26,206 nt of DNA, taken from NCBI GenBank assembly GCA_002698425.1, contig NZXU01000075.1, positions 1 to 26,206 on the forward strand, written 5' to 3'. A program made the position numbers and the translations under genes. Every line of letters starts with the position of its first letter. Within the stretch, counting starts at the first letter, position 1. The notes below the pieces were generated by a model, which was not told the origin of the DNA, ran no database searches, and was given only the letters and a program-made list of their open reading frames with translations. This document shows, piece by piece, positions 14,998 through 23,219 of this stretch. The DNA is from Ahrensia sp. Its GTDB lineage: Bacteria > Pseudomonadota > Alphaproteobacteria > Rhizobiales > Rhizobiaceae.

Positions 14998-15860
14998 CGA
15001 GACGTTTCACGTCGCTGGAGGAGCGGATCGATCACGCGGCGCATCGCGTGCTCGACCGGATGCCGGCCTCCGGGATTTCCGGCCCCCTGATCGAATTCAT
15101 CGTCTTCGGCCTGAAACAGGCATGGGCATGCCTGTTCGGCGGCATCATGCTGCTGCTGATCATGGCGACCCGGGTTGCCTGGCCCGAGGATACATGGCTC
15201 GCCCGGTACGATTTCGTCTTTCTCTGCGCGCTCGCGGTGCAGATCGCGATGCTCGGCTTCAAGCTGGAAACGGTCGGAGAAGCGAAGGCGATCTTCCTGT
15301 TTCATCTGGTCGGGACGGGCATGGAGCTGTTCAAGACCGCCGCGGGCTCATGGGTCTATCCGGAAGAGGCCTTTTTCAGGATCGGCGGCGTGCCGCTCTT
15401 CTCGGGCTTCATGTACGCCTCCGTGGGTTCCTATCTGGCCCGTGTCAGCCGCATATTCGACTTCCGCTTCTCGGGATATCCGCCGTTCTGGACCACGGTC
15501 GTCATCGCGGTCGCGATCTACATCAACTTCTTCAGCCATCACTACATTATCGACATGCGCTACGGGATCTTCTCGATCACCGCTGTGCTGTTCGCCCGCA
15601 CATGGGTCCACTACCGCGTTTTCCGCTTTCGCCACAGGATGCCGCTCCTACTCGGCTGGTTCCTCGTGACCCTCTTCATCTGGTTCGCCGAGAACATCGC
15701 CACATGGTCCCATGCCTGGCTCTACCCCGCCCAGCAGGGCGGCTGGACGCCGGTATCCGTCGCCAAGATAGGGTCTTGGTATCTGCTGATGATCATCTCC
15801 TTCGTGCTCGTGACCCTTGTTCACCGGCCGAAAGCAATGGATAGCGAAAACACCGACTGA
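14994..15860 (+). CDS. DUF817 integral membrane protein
   Basis: The 288-residue protein has about eight TM segments and conserved polar-aromatic blocks of DUF817: EFIVFGLKQAWACLFGG near residue 35, GTGMELFKTAAGSWVYPEE near 110-125, GVPLFSGFMYASVGSYL, FSHHYIIDMRYG and WFAENIATWSHAWLYP. The charged and aromatic residues inside TM segments suggest a transport or enzymatic role, but the function is unknown. I place the start at TTG 14994, which overlaps the TGA of the HAD gene (TTGA) and has AGGAAAG at a suitable distance. There is no good ATG nearby, so the non-ATG start seems real. Confidence 0.88.
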   Translation: MTRRFTSLEERIDHAAHRVLDRMPASGISGPLIEFIVFGLKQAWACLFGGIMLLLIMATRVAWPEDTWLARYDFVFLCALAVQIAMLGFKLETVGEAKAIFLFHLVGTGMELFKTAAGSWVYPEEAFFRIGGVPLFSGFMYASVGSYLARVSRIFDFRFSGYPPFWTTVVIAVAIYINFFSHHYIIDMRYGIFSITAVLFARTWVHYRVFRFRHRMPLLLGWFLVTLFIWFAENIATWSHAWLYPAQQGGWTPVSVAKIGSWYLLMIISFVLVTLVHRPKAMDSENTD

Positions 15861-15926
15861 TTTGACTCCGCGCCCGTTTGGCCACACGCTTCCTGCCTGT
15901 CGACATGGCTCTGGGGAGGGTTGGAC

Positions 15927-16502
15927 ATGACGTCATCGATCGGAAAGGCCGCGATCGCGGCCGTCGCGCTGGTTTGCACAGCGATACTCGCCAAGAATGC
16001 TCATGCCGCCTGCGCGGCAGCGGAAGGCAGCGGAACAGGCTACAACACCGCCCATGCGAGCCAGCTGGCGCAGTTCGACGCCATGCGGAAGATGCCGGGC
16101 GCGGCCATCGGGCAGGCGCAGTATTCCCAGCCTGCCTGCTATTATCTCGACAATCAGAACGCGGCAGCCGATCTTGTGCGCTGCACGGTGACGGCATCGT
16201 GGTGCACGACGACGCCGGTGCCGCAGCAGCCGAGGACGGCGGTTGGCGTCCCGCAGCCGACACTTCCGCCGAACAGCGGCGGGCGGGCCTGCAGCCAGTT
16301 GCAGGCAAGCGCGACCGCTCCGTCGCTGTCGCAGGCGCGCACGAGCGTCTACCGCTCGATCCGGCGGGCGCTGTCATCCCGCGGCACGCCGGCGGGCGCC
16401 CCGGGCGTGATCGTGCACGAGCCGGCATGCCTATACCAGGACAACCGGAATGCCCGGGTCGACCTCGTCACCTGCAAGATGACGGCTGTCGCCTGCCGCT
16501 GA
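15927..16502 (+). CDS. Secreted protein with two tandem four-cysteine modules
   Basis: The 191-residue protein has a signal peptide (residues 1 to about 27, cleavage near AHA) and then two copies of one module. The first copy has Cys29, Cys71, Cys86 and Cys93; the second has Cys122, Cys168, Cys183 and Cys190. The spacings 15 and 7 between the last three Cys are identical in both copies. The conserved ends read PACYYLDNQN/DLVRC and PACLYQDNRN/DLVTC. A Pro-rich linker (about residues 96-118) joins them. Each module probably holds two disulfides in the periplasm or outside the cell. I do not recognise the family and assign no function. ATG 15927 has a strong GGGGAGGG site 6-7 bases upstream; a TTG at 15921 is less likely. 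Confidence 0.8.
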   Translation: MTSSIGKAAIAAVALVCTAILAKNAHAACAAAEGSGTGYNTAHASQLAQFDAMRKMPGAAIGQAQYSQPACYYLDNQNAAADLVRCTVTASWCTTTPVPQQPRTAVGVPQPTLPPNSGGRACSQLQASATAPSLSQARTSVYRSIRRALSSRGTPAGAPGVIVHEPACLYQDNRNARVDLVTCKMTAVACR

Positions 16503-16528
16503 GCGGCCGAGGCTACCCAGCGGAAACC

Positions 16529-16587
16529 TTACAGGAATGTAACTTGATTACAGATGTTTAACTAACACATTCCGTTTCTTACATGTA
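16529..16587 (+). promoter_or_regulatory. AT-rich regulatory region with repeated TTACA before the EF-hand gene
   Basis: TTACAGGAATGTAA at 16529-16542 is an inverted repeat (TTACA-N4-TGTAA). Further TTACA copies occur at 16548-16552 and within TTACATGTA at 16579-16587. The first two are 19 bases apart and the last 31 bases further, close to whole helix turns, as for a dimeric response regulator or similar activator. The region is AT-rich against the GC-rich background. The factor is unknown. Confidence 0.35.
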
Positions 16588-16620
16588 TCGAGAGGCATCA
16601 CTCAATGAAGGGGAAATACG

Positions 16621-17181
16621 ATGTCTCTCACCCGCATGGCCGTCCTGGCCGCAATGACCGCCACCCTGATGTCCACGGCCGCCCAGGCGGAGACTTTCAG
16701 GGATCATTTCATGTCCAATTGGGATCTCGACTCCAACGGCGCCGTGACACTGGACGAAGTGCGCGAACGCCGCGACCGCGTCTTTGCGGCGTTCGATGCC
16801 GATGAGGATGGTTATCTCGATGCGGACGAGCGCGCGATGATGTCAGACATGCGCGACACGGAGCATGCGTCCATGGCCGAACAGGGCATCGAACGGCCGC
16901 GCGGCATGGGTCACGGTCAGGGCAATGGAATGGGACCCGGTAAAGGTCACGGAATGCAGGGTCATGGCAAGGGCCAGGGCATGCAGGGCCGAGGCATGGG
17001 CGGACAGGGAAGAGGCGGACAGTTCCGCATGAACGCCGAAGCCGGCATGCATGACGGACGGATGATCGACACCGACGGTGACGGCAGGCTCAGCCACGAA
17101 GAATTCGTCGGCATGTCGGAGCGCTGGCTTGCCCGGCTCGACGCCAATGGCGACGGTCAGATCTCCGAACAGGATTTCTGA
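16621..17181 (+). CDS. Periplasmic EF-hand calcium-binding protein
   Basis: The 186-residue protein has a signal peptide (1 to about 23, AQA) and four EF-hand loops. These are DLDSNGAVTLDE (35-46), DADEDGYLDADE (59-70), DTDGDGRLSHEE (150-161) and DANGDGQISEQD (174-185), all with acidic residues at loop positions 1 and 12 or close to it. Between the two pairs lies a flexible segment of about 50 residues made of Gly, Met, His, Gln and Lys repeats (GHGMQGHGKGQG). Calcium binding is well supported; the His/Met-rich linker might bind other metals (inference). The ATG has AAGGGGAAA upstream. The upstream region carries repeated TTACA sites. Confidence 0.92.
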   Translation: MSLTRMAVLAAMTATLMSTAAQAETFRDHFMSNWDLDSNGAVTLDEVRERRDRVFAAFDADEDGYLDADERAMMSDMRDTEHASMAEQGIERPRGMGHGQGNGMGPGKGHGMQGHGKGQGMQGRGMGGQGRGGQFRMNAEAGMHDGRMIDTDGDGRLSHEEFVGMSERWLARLDANGDGQISEQDF

Positions 17182-17197
17182 CTCAAATGATCGATCG

Positions 17198-17222
17198 GCC
17201 GCGCGTTCAATAGACGCGCGGC
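17198..17222. terminator. Hairpin between convergent genes
   Basis: GCCGCGCG (17198-17205) pairs perfectly with CGCGCGGC (17215-17222) around a 9-base loop. It begins 16 bases after the EF-hand stop and overlaps the last codons of the convergent small gene. No T-run follows on either strand, so if it terminates transcription it does so poorly or bidirectionally with help. Confidence 0.35.
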
Positions 17223-17425
17223 GCCCGTCTGGCCCTCTCGGCGAGTTGCGCCAGGCTTTCGCGACCCGGGGCATTCTGTCCCGCCTGCCGAGCGCCATAG
17301 CCCGACGAGACGAGATATTCCTCGAAGCTCTTCGGCCGCTTGTCGGCCGAAACACTTGTCCGGTCATTTTCCTGCTGGCGGATAATCACATCGTCCAGGC
17401 TGACCTGTTCCGCAAAACTGACCAT
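17207..17425 (-). CDS. Small hypothetical protein (72 residues)
   Basis: The frame starts at ATG 17425 with GGAGAG 6 bases upstream and encodes a soluble, charged 72-residue protein beginning MVSFAEQVSLDDVIIRQQ and ending LAQLAERARRAPRVY. An upstream in-frame ATG at 17449 has no ribosome site. There is no signal peptide or TM segment. The composition (acidic first half, Arg-rich last helix) looks like a true protein, but I do not recognise a family. It lies alone between the convergent EF-hand gene and the LOG gene, which has the same direction and ends upstream of it. Confidence 0.6.
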   Translation of the reverse strand: MVSFAEQVSLDDVIIRQQENDRTSVSADKRPKSFEEYLVSSGYGARQAGQNAPGRESLAQLAERARRAPRVY

Positions 17426-17488
17426 CTTCGCTCTCCATCGATTCGCCATGAACCGATAATGCGCGAATGTGACGTTCGGTTCCGTACG

Positions 17489-18331
17489 TCAAATGCCGTA
17501 GAAGTTCTGCACAAGTTCCCACGCTTCCTCGCCGCTATCGACCGGGTCGATCAAAGCGGCGTCGTCCGGCGAGATCGTCCCCTGCCCGGCGAGAAATTCG
17601 AGGTCGATCGCCTTTGACCAGAACTCCTTGCCAAACAGCAGAACCGGCACCCGCTCCATGCGGCCGGTCTGGATCAGGGTCAGCGATTCGAACAATTCGT
17701 CCATCGTGCCGAAGCCGCCCGGGAACACCGCGATGACGCGGGCGCGCATGAGGAAGTGCATCTTGCGGATCGCGAAATAATGGAAGTTGAAGCAGAGTTC
17801 CGGCGTGACGTATTCGTTGGGAGCCTGCTCGTGCGGCAGGACGATATTGAGGCCGATCGACTTGGCGCCGACATCGGCCGCGCCGCGGTTGCCCGCCTCC
17901 ATGACGCCCGGCCCGCCGCCGGTCACGACGACGAAATCCTCGCCTCCGGTCGCCTTGGAATGCTGCGCGCAAAGCCGCGCGAAGGCGCGCGCCTCGTCAT
18001 AGTAACGCGCGTTCTCCTCGAGATTGCGCCGCTGGGTTTCGTTCTTGGCCGCCCAGGCGATACCGCCGGGCTCGGGAATGCGCGCGCCGCCGAACAGCAC
18101 CGCGGTCGATTTGATGCCGTGCTCCTGCAGCATGAGTTCGGGCTTCAGCAGTTCGAGTTGCAGGCGAACCGGCCGCAATTCCTCCCGGCACATGAAATCG
18201 GTGTCGTCATAGGCGAGCCGATAGGCCGGGGCCCGCGTCTGCGGCGTGCCGGGAACGGCCCTGGCGCGGTTCCTGTCCTGGCCTGACGGGATCAGCGGAT
18301 CCCAGACGTCGCGACTTCTCTTAGCGTTCAT
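17489..18331 (-). CDS. LOG-family nucleotide phosphoribohydrolase
   Basis: The 280-residue protein carries the LOG family signatures GGGPGVMEAGNRGA and PGGFGTMDELFE, which form the nucleotide-binding and catalytic site. Members cleave the N-glycosidic bond of nucleoside 5'-monophosphates (cytokinin-activating 'lonely guy' activity or AMP nucleosidase activity). Which substrate is used here cannot be told. It is of the longer bacterial type with about 75 extra N-terminal residues before the Rossmann core (FGGARIPEPGG). The start ATG at 18331 follows GGGGAAG. It is divergent from dapD; the 175-base gap (18332-18506) should hold both promoters. Confidence 0.92.
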   Translation of the reverse strand: MNAKRSRDVWDPLIPSGQDRNRARAVPGTPQTRAPAYRLAYDDTDFMCREELRPVRLQLELLKPELMLQEHGIKSTAVLFGGARIPEPGGIAWAAKNETQRRNLEENARYYDEARAFARLCAQHSKATGGEDFVVVTGGGPGVMEAGNRGAADVGAKSIGLNIVLPHEQAPNEYVTPELCFNFHYFAIRKMHFLMRARVIAVFPGGFGTMDELFESLTLIQTGRMERVPVLLFGKEFWSKAIDLEFLAGQGTISPDDAALIDPVDSGEEAWELVQNFYGI

Positions 18332-18506
18332 TCAACTTCCCCAGTGTTCCGCCCCGGTGTTTTCGGCGCAAAGTGCAGCGTCTGCGCTCCAGCGACATTG
18401 CGCCGTCGCACCGCCGCATTGACCACCGCCGCCGCATTCGCGTAGGTACCCGGCGTTATTTACGGCGCTCGCCGCGTCATTCTACCCGCCGACAAGGAAA
18501 CAATTC

Positions 18507-19364
18507 ATGACCGCCCACGATCTCGCGACCCTGGAAACAATCATCGAGTCCGCCTTCGAGGCGCGCGACGGCATTTCAACGGCCACGCGCGGCGAGATCC
18601 GCGACGCCGTGGAAGAGTCGCTGAACCTGCTCGACAACGGCAAGGCGCGGGTCGCCGAACGGCAGGCCGACGGGACATGGACGGTCAACCAGTGGCTGAA
18701 GAAGGCCGTGCTCCTGTCCTTCCGCCTCAACCCGATGGAAGTGATTTCCGGCGGGCCGGGAGACGGCGGCTGGTGGGACAAGGTTCCCTCGAAATTCGAC
18801 GGCTGGAACGCCCAGCATTTCGAAAATGCCGGTTTCCGCGCCGTGCCGAACTGCGTCGTGCGCCGTTCCGCCTTCGTCGCCAAGGGCGTCGTGCTGATGC
18901 CGTCCTTCGTCAATCTCGGCGCCTATGTCGACGAGGGAACCATGGTCGACACATGGGCGACCGTCGGCTCCTGCGCCCAGATCGGCAAGAACGTGCATCT
19001 GTCCGGCGGCGTCGGCATCGGCGGCGTGCTGGAGCCGATGCAGGCCGGCCCGACCATCATCGAGGACAATTGCTTCATCGGCGCCCGGTCCGAGGTCGTC
19101 GAGGGCTGCATCGTGCGCGAAGGGTCGGTGCTCGGCATGGGTGTCTTCATCGGCAAGTCCACCAAGATCGTGAACCGCGCCACCGGCGACATCAGCTATG
19201 GCGAGGTCCCGCCCTATTCGGTGGTCGTGGCCGGCACCCTGCCCGCCGAAAAGCCGATGCCGAACGGACAGCCCGGCCCGAGCCTTTACTGCGCGGTCAT
19301 CGTCAAGACGGTCGACGAGAAGACCCGCTCGAAGACCGGCATCAACGAATTGCTGCGCGACTGA
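18507..19364 (+). CDS. dapD: 2,3,4,5-tetrahydropyridine-2,6-dicarboxylate N-succinyltransferase
   Basis: The 285-residue enzyme transfers succinyl from succinyl-CoA to tetrahydrodipicolinate in the succinylase branch of lysine and meso-diaminopimelate synthesis. It has an N-terminal helical domain with [14 protein letters not shown] and then a left-handed beta-helix of hexapeptide repeats ([20 protein letters not shown] through [14 protein letters not shown]), ending with the acyl-CoA region [17 protein letters not shown]. The ATG at 18507 has AAGGAAA 7 bases upstream. A TTGACC at 18419 with TAGGTA 18 bases later is a weak promoter candidate. dapE follows two genes downstream on the same strand. 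Confidence 0.97.
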   Translation: MTAHDLATLETIIESAFEARDGISTATRGEIRDAVEESLNLLDNGKARVAERQADGTWTVNQWLKKAVLLSFRLNPMEVISGGPGDGGWWDKVPSKFDGWNAQHFENAGFRAVPNCVVRRSAFVAKGVVLMPSFVNLGAYVDEGTMVDTWATVGSCAQIGKNVHLSGGVGIGGVLEPMQAGPTIIEDNCFIGARSEVVEGCIVREGSVLGMGVFIGKSTKIVNRATGDISYGEVPPYSVVVAGTLPAEKPMPNGQPGPSLYCAVIVKTVDEKTRSKTGINELLRD

Positions 19365-19368
19365 CGGC

Positions 19369-19752
19369 ATGACCGGCGCGCCGGATCATCCGCCGACGGT
19401 TCGTTGGGTCCTATTCGGCTTTCGCGGCCGGATCGGGCGCAAGAGCTTCTGGCTGGCGGCCCTGCTGATGATCCTGATCCAGGCCGTCGCCATCGCCCAG
19501 ATCGTTTCCATTCCGGAAGAGAGCCCGGCCTTCGTGCTTTGGGGCTTCGTCATCCTGGCGATCTGGATCGCATCGGCCTGGGCCGCATTCGCGCTGGCGG
19601 TCAAGCGGTTGCACGATCTCGACCTGCCCGGAATTCTCGCCTTCGGCCTGTTGATCCCCGCGGTCGCGTTGGTCGCCTTCCTGCTGCTGGCCGCGATACC
19701 GGGACGCTCGGAAGCCAACAAGCACGGCCCGCCGCCCTTTCCGCGCGCCTGA
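19369..19752 (+). CDS. DUF805 inner membrane protein
   Basis: The 127-residue protein has the DUF805 pattern: an N-terminal FGFRGRIGRKSFW motif, TM segments at about 25-43 and 52-72, the loop VKRLHDLDLPG, and a last TM segment before a short tail (GRSEANKHGPPPFP). The function of the family is unknown. The ATG at 19369 lies 4 bases after the dapD stop, indicating cotranscription; no strong ribosome site is seen, so it may depend on coupling with dapD. The pairing of dapD with such a gene also fits the dapD-dapE interval in related genomes. Confidence 0.88.
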   Translation: MTGAPDHPPTVRWVLFGFRGRIGRKSFWLAALLMILIQAVAIAQIVSIPEESPAFVLWGFVILAIWIASAWAAFALAVKRLHDLDLPGILAFGLLIPAVALVAFLLLAAIPGRSEANKHGPPPFPRA

Positions 19753-19789
19753 TCACCATCCGTTAAAGCAAAACGCGTAAGATGCGCGC

Positions 19790-20500
19790 ATGGCTTATCG
19801 GACGCTCGACAAGGACCGGATCGCCGCCACCGCCGCCCTGCTGGAACGGCGGATCGGCGAGCGTTTTCCCGATTCGAGCCTGCGCAAGGTCGCAAAGGAG
19901 GTCGTGGATCTCGCGGGCGATGTCGGCCGGCAGGCAGCCGATCTCGAAAAGCCGATCCTTTGGCTGCGCGCCCTGACCATCCTGACCATTGCCGCCGCCG
20001 CATCGATTTTCGCGCTGGTCGGCACGGTACTTTCCTTCGACCGCATCTCGACCGGCGCCTTAGATTTCGTGCAGGGGCTGGAAGCGTTCCTCAACACGGC
20101 CGTTTTCGCGGGCGTCGGCTTCTGGACGCTCGTCACGCTGGAGGAGCGCTTCAAGCGCAAGCGGGCGCTGGACGGGCTGCATGCGCTGCGCTCGGTGATC
20201 CATATCATCGACATGCACCAGCTGACCAAGGACCCCGCCGTCCTGCTGCAGGGCTTCATACCCACGCCAAGTTCGCCGGCACGCCGCCTCTCCCCGCCGG
20301 AGCTGACGCGCTATCTCGATTATTGCTCCGAGATGCTGTCGATCACCGGCAAGCTGGCCGCCCTCTACGCCCAGGCGCTCAATGACGACGTCGTGGTCAA
20401 TGCGGTCAACGACATCGAGAATCTCGGCACCAACCTGTCGCGCAAGATCTGGCAGAAGATCATGCTGGTCGGCGAGGAAACGATCCGCCCCGCCGCCTGA
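19790..20500 (+). CDS. Conserved hypothetical two-TM membrane protein
   Basis: The 236-residue protein has an N-terminal helical part (to about residue 55), two TM segments (about 57-83 and 100-118), and a helical cytoplasmic part of about 115 residues containing [32 protein letters not shown] and [19 protein letters not shown] know no function. Position between dapD and dapE on the same strand suggests it is expressed with them. The start at 19790 has only a weak site (GTAAG), and the 37-base gap to the DUF805 gene leaves room for one promoter at most. Confidence 0.78.
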   Translation: MAYRTLDKDRIAATAALLERRIGERFPDSSLRKVAKEVVDLAGDVGRQAADLEKPILWLRALTILTIAAAASIFALVGTVLSFDRISTGALDFVQGLEAFLNTAVFAGVGFWTLVTLEERFKRKRALDGLHALRSVIHIIDMHQLTKDPAVLLQGFIPTPSSPARRLSPPELTRYLDYCSEMLSITGKLAALYAQALNDDVVVNAVNDIENLGTNLSRKIWQKIMLVGEETIRPAA

Positions 20501-20562
20501 GGCGACGGGTCCGAACTTCTGTCAGATTGACGGTGCCGCCGGGCGCCGATACAGCAACCGCC

Positions 20563-21762
20563 ATGATGCCCCACGCCGACGATCCGCTCGCCAATCTGCA
20601 AACGCTCATCCGCTGCCCCTCGGTGACGCCCGACGATGCGGGCGCGCTCGTCGCCCTGGAGCAAATGCTCGCGCCGATGGGCTTTTCGGTCGACCGCATG
20701 ACCTTCGCCGAACACGGCACGCCGGACGTCGAAAACCTCTATGCGCGGCTGGGCACGGACGGTCCGCATCTGATGTTCGCCGGCCACACCGATGTCGTGC
20801 CTGTGGGCGACGAGGCCGCATGGTCGCACCCGCCCTTTGCCGCGGAGGTCAGCGGCGGGATGCTCTATGGGCGCGGCGCGGTCGACATGAAGGGCGGAGT
20901 CGCCTGTTTCGTCGCAGCCGTGGCGCGCTCCATCGCAAAGAACGGCCCGCCGCCCGGATCGATCTCCTTCCTGATCACCGGCGACGAGGAAGGCCCGGCG
21001 ATCAACGGCACGGCGAAGCTGCTGCAGTGGGCAGCCGACGAGGGCGAGCGCTGGGACGCCTGCATTCTCGGCGAGCCGACCAATCCCGATACGCTCGGCG
21101 ACATGGTCAAGATCGGACGGCGCGGCTCGCTCTCCGGCACGCTCACCGTCATCGGCACGCAGGGACACGTCGCCTATCCGCATCTCGCCGACAATCCGCT
21201 GCGCGGCATGGCGCAACTCGCCGACGCGCTGCTCGATCCTCCGCTCGACGAGGGCACGGAAAACTTCCAGCCCTCCAATCTCGAGATCACCACGATCGAC
21301 ACGGGCAATCCGGCGACGAACGTCATTCCGGCCAGGGTGAGCGCAGGATTCAATATCCGCTTCAACGACGCCTGGACGGTTGAGACGCTCGAGGCGGAGA
21401 TCGAGGACCGGCTGGCGCGCGCCGCCGCCTCGCATCGGCTGCGGCCAGGCAAGGACAGCCAAGTGCGTTACGAACTGGACTGGAAGCGGCCGGCGAGCCC
21501 GGTGTTCCTGACACGCGACGAGGCGCTGATCGGCGCGGTGACATCGGCGATCGAAACCGTCACCGGCCGCGCGCCCGAGATCTCCACCTCCGGCGGCACC
21601 TCCGATGCCCGCTTCATCAAGGATTATTGCCCGGTGATCGAGTTCGGCCTGGTCGGCAAGACGATGCACATGGTCGACGAATGCGTCGCGGTGCCGGATC
21701 TCGAACTGCTCACCGACATCTATGAACGCATGATCGCAGACTGGTTCGCGAGCAGGGCATGA
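20563..21762 (+). CDS. dapE: Succinyl-diaminopimelate desuccinylase
   Basis: The 399-residue M20-family metallopeptidase removes succinate from N-succinyl-LL-diaminopimelate. Metal and catalytic motifs are present: FAGHTDVVP (His ligand), [10 protein letters not shown] (bridging Asp), GDEEGPA (catalytic Glu and ligand Glu) and GKTMHMVDE (C-terminal His ligand). The dimerisation insert lies at about residues 180-290. Start choice is uncertain: ATG 20563, ATG 20566 or a TTG at 20527 are in frame and none has a strong ribosome site; the family N-terminus ([17 protein letters not shown]) fits 20563/20566. Its stop overlaps the next gene's ATG (ATGA). Confidence 0.96.
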   Translation: MMPHADDPLANLQTLIRCPSVTPDDAGALVALEQMLAPMGFSVDRMTFAEHGTPDVENLYARLGTDGPHLMFAGHTDVVPVGDEAAWSHPPFAAEVSGGMLYGRGAVDMKGGVACFVAAVARSIAKNGPPPGSISFLITGDEEGPAINGTAKLLQWAADEGERWDACILGEPTNPDTLGDMVKIGRRGSLSGTLTVIGTQGHVAYPHLADNPLRGMAQLADALLDPPLDEGTENFQPSNLEITTIDTGNPATNVIPARVSAGFNIRFNDAWTVETLEAEIEDRLARAAASHRLRPGKDSQVRYELDWKRPASPVFLTRDEALIGAVTSAIETVTGRAPEISTSGGTSDARFIKDYCPVIEFGLVGKTMHMVDECVAVPDLELLTDIYERMIADWFASRA

Positions 21763-22358
21763 ATTTCCTCGACTACGCGCTGCATCATTTGAGTTGCGTC
21801 CTCCGCATCCTCAGGGGCGATACGGCGGCGCTTGGCGACATGGACATCTCGGCGGACGGTTTCTGGCGCTCCTTCGAGGCCTTTCCCGCCGCGCTGCCCG
21901 CGCTGTTCTTCGCGTGGGTCGTCGAGGCGCGGCAATTGCAGGCTCATGGCGTCTACGGGTCGATCACCTCGATGATCGTGCGCATGGCGATGCTGGAGAT
22001 CGTTTTCTGGATCCTGCCGGTGATCGTGCTGGCTTTCGTTCTGCGGGCGATGCGCATGACGCGGCGCTTCACCCATCTGATCGTCGCGAGAAACTGGCTT
22101 TCGGCGCTGGTCAGCTATCTTTTCGTCGTTATCCCGCTCAGCGAACTCATCGCTGGCGGCGGCCAGGCGAACGCCCTGTCGGGCTGGCTGACGCTGGGCG
22201 CCATCATGCTCATGCTCTGGTTTTCGGTGCGCATCACGCGCATCGCCCTCAACGTCCAGGTGATGACGGCGATCGGCTTCGTCGCGGTCGAAACGACCCT
22301 TACCTACCCGCTCGCCTTTTTCGCCTATGGGGCGGTGGGGTTGTATCCAGCGGTGTGA
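21759..22358 (+). CDS. Hypothetical multi-TM membrane protein coupled to dapE
   Basis: The 199-residue protein appears to have about five TM segments, including [43 protein letters not shown] and [14 protein letters not shown]. Its ATG overlaps the dapE stop by 4 bases, so translation is probably coupled. The last 59 bases overlap the convergent truA gene, an unusually long tail-to-tail overlap in which both C-termini are encoded by the same DNA. I do not recognise a function. The reading frame uses mostly G or C in third positions, supporting a real gene. Confidence 0.8.
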   Translation: MNFLDYALHHLSCVLRILRGDTAALGDMDISADGFWRSFEAFPAALPALFFAWVVEARQLQAHGVYGSITSMIVRMAMLEIVFWILPVIVLAFVLRAMRMTRRFTHLIVARNWLSALVSYLFVVIPLSELIAGGGQANALSGWLTLGAIMLMLWFSVRITRIALNVQVMTAIGFVAVETTLTYPLAFFAYGAVGLYPAV

Positions 22359-23109
22359 AGGCCACGTCGTAATCCACTTTCGCCAGATAAAGACCGTGCG
22401 GCGGCGCGAGTGCGCCGCACCGCTGGTGATCGCGGGCTTCCAGCGCCTCCCGCACCTCATCCTTCGTCCAGCGGCCCTCGCCGACCAGTTTCAGCGTACC
22501 GACGATTGAGCGCACCTGATTGTGCAGGAAGGAACGCGCCGACAGCCGAGCCTCGACCAGTTCGCCGGACCGCGAAAACTCGATCACGTCGAGTGTCTTG
22601 ACCGGCGATTTCGACTGGCACTGGGCGGCGCGGAACGTGGTGAAGTCATGCGTGCCCAGCAGCAGACCGGCGGCATCCTGCATCGCTTCGATGTCGAGCG
22701 GCCGCCTCACCCACCAGGCTCGTTCTCGTTCCAGCGGGATCGGCGTGTGGCGGTTGAGGATGCGGTAGAGATAGTGCCTGTTCCGCGCCGAGAAGCGGGC
22801 ATGGAAGTCCTCGTCCATCTTCTCGGCATCGAGGATCGCGACGCATTCATCGGCCATGACGAGATGCGCGTTCATCGCCTCCATGACGCGAAACGCGTCC
22901 CAGTCGCGGGAAAGGTCGACATGGCAAACCTGGCCGATCGCATGCACCCCGGTATCGGTTCGCCCCGCGACGTGCACCGTCACGTCCTCATGGGCGAATT
23001 TCCGGATCGCCTTTTCCATGGCTTCCTGCACCGCATAGCCATTGGTCTGGCGCTGGAAACCGACATAGGGCGTGCCGTCATATTCGACGGTCAGGCGATA
23101 ACGGGGCAT
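22300..23109 (-). CDS. truA: tRNA pseudouridine(38-40) synthase TruA
   Basis: The 269-residue enzyme converts uridines 38-40 in the tRNA anticodon arm to pseudouridine. The catalytic Asp52 lies in [11 protein letters not shown]. Other TruA features are [19 protein letters not shown] at the N-terminus, [36 protein letters not shown] and [14 protein letters not shown]. Length matches E. coli TruA (270). The start ATG at 23109 has a weak site. It overlaps the convergent membrane protein gene by 59 bases. In many relatives truA directly follows fmt; here a glycosyltransferase gene on the other strand separates them. Confidence 0.97.
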   Translation of the reverse strand: MPRYRLTVEYDGTPYVGFQRQTNGYAVQEAMEKAIRKFAHEDVTVHVAGRTDTGVHAIGQVCHVDLSRDWDAFRVMEAMNAHLVMADECVAILDAEKMDEDFHARFSARNRHYLYRILNRHTPIPLERERAWWVRRPLDIEAMQDAAGLLLGTHDFTTFRAAQCQSKSPVKTLDVIEFSRSGELVEARLSARSFLHNQVRSIVGTLKLVGEGRWTKDEVREALEARDHQRCGALAPPHGLYLAKVDYDVAFTPLDTTPPPHRRKRRAGR

Positions 23110-23219
23110 GAGGTCAGGGGGACTCCAATCTTCGCCGGCTCATAACGGCCGCGGCAGGCTTAGTCCAGTTCAACGCCGCCATTGACGGCCTTGCGGAAAT
23201 CAAACACACCCGAACCGAC

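Noticed and set aside
16529..16587. TTACA repeats as a small CRISPR-like or iteron array
   Set aside because: The units are only 5 bases, the spacing is irregular, and no cas or replication genes are near. Operator sites fit better.
17198..17222. The GCCGCGCG hairpin as a strong intrinsic terminator
   Set aside because: No T-run follows on either strand, so it was listed only as a low-confidence hairpin between convergent genes.
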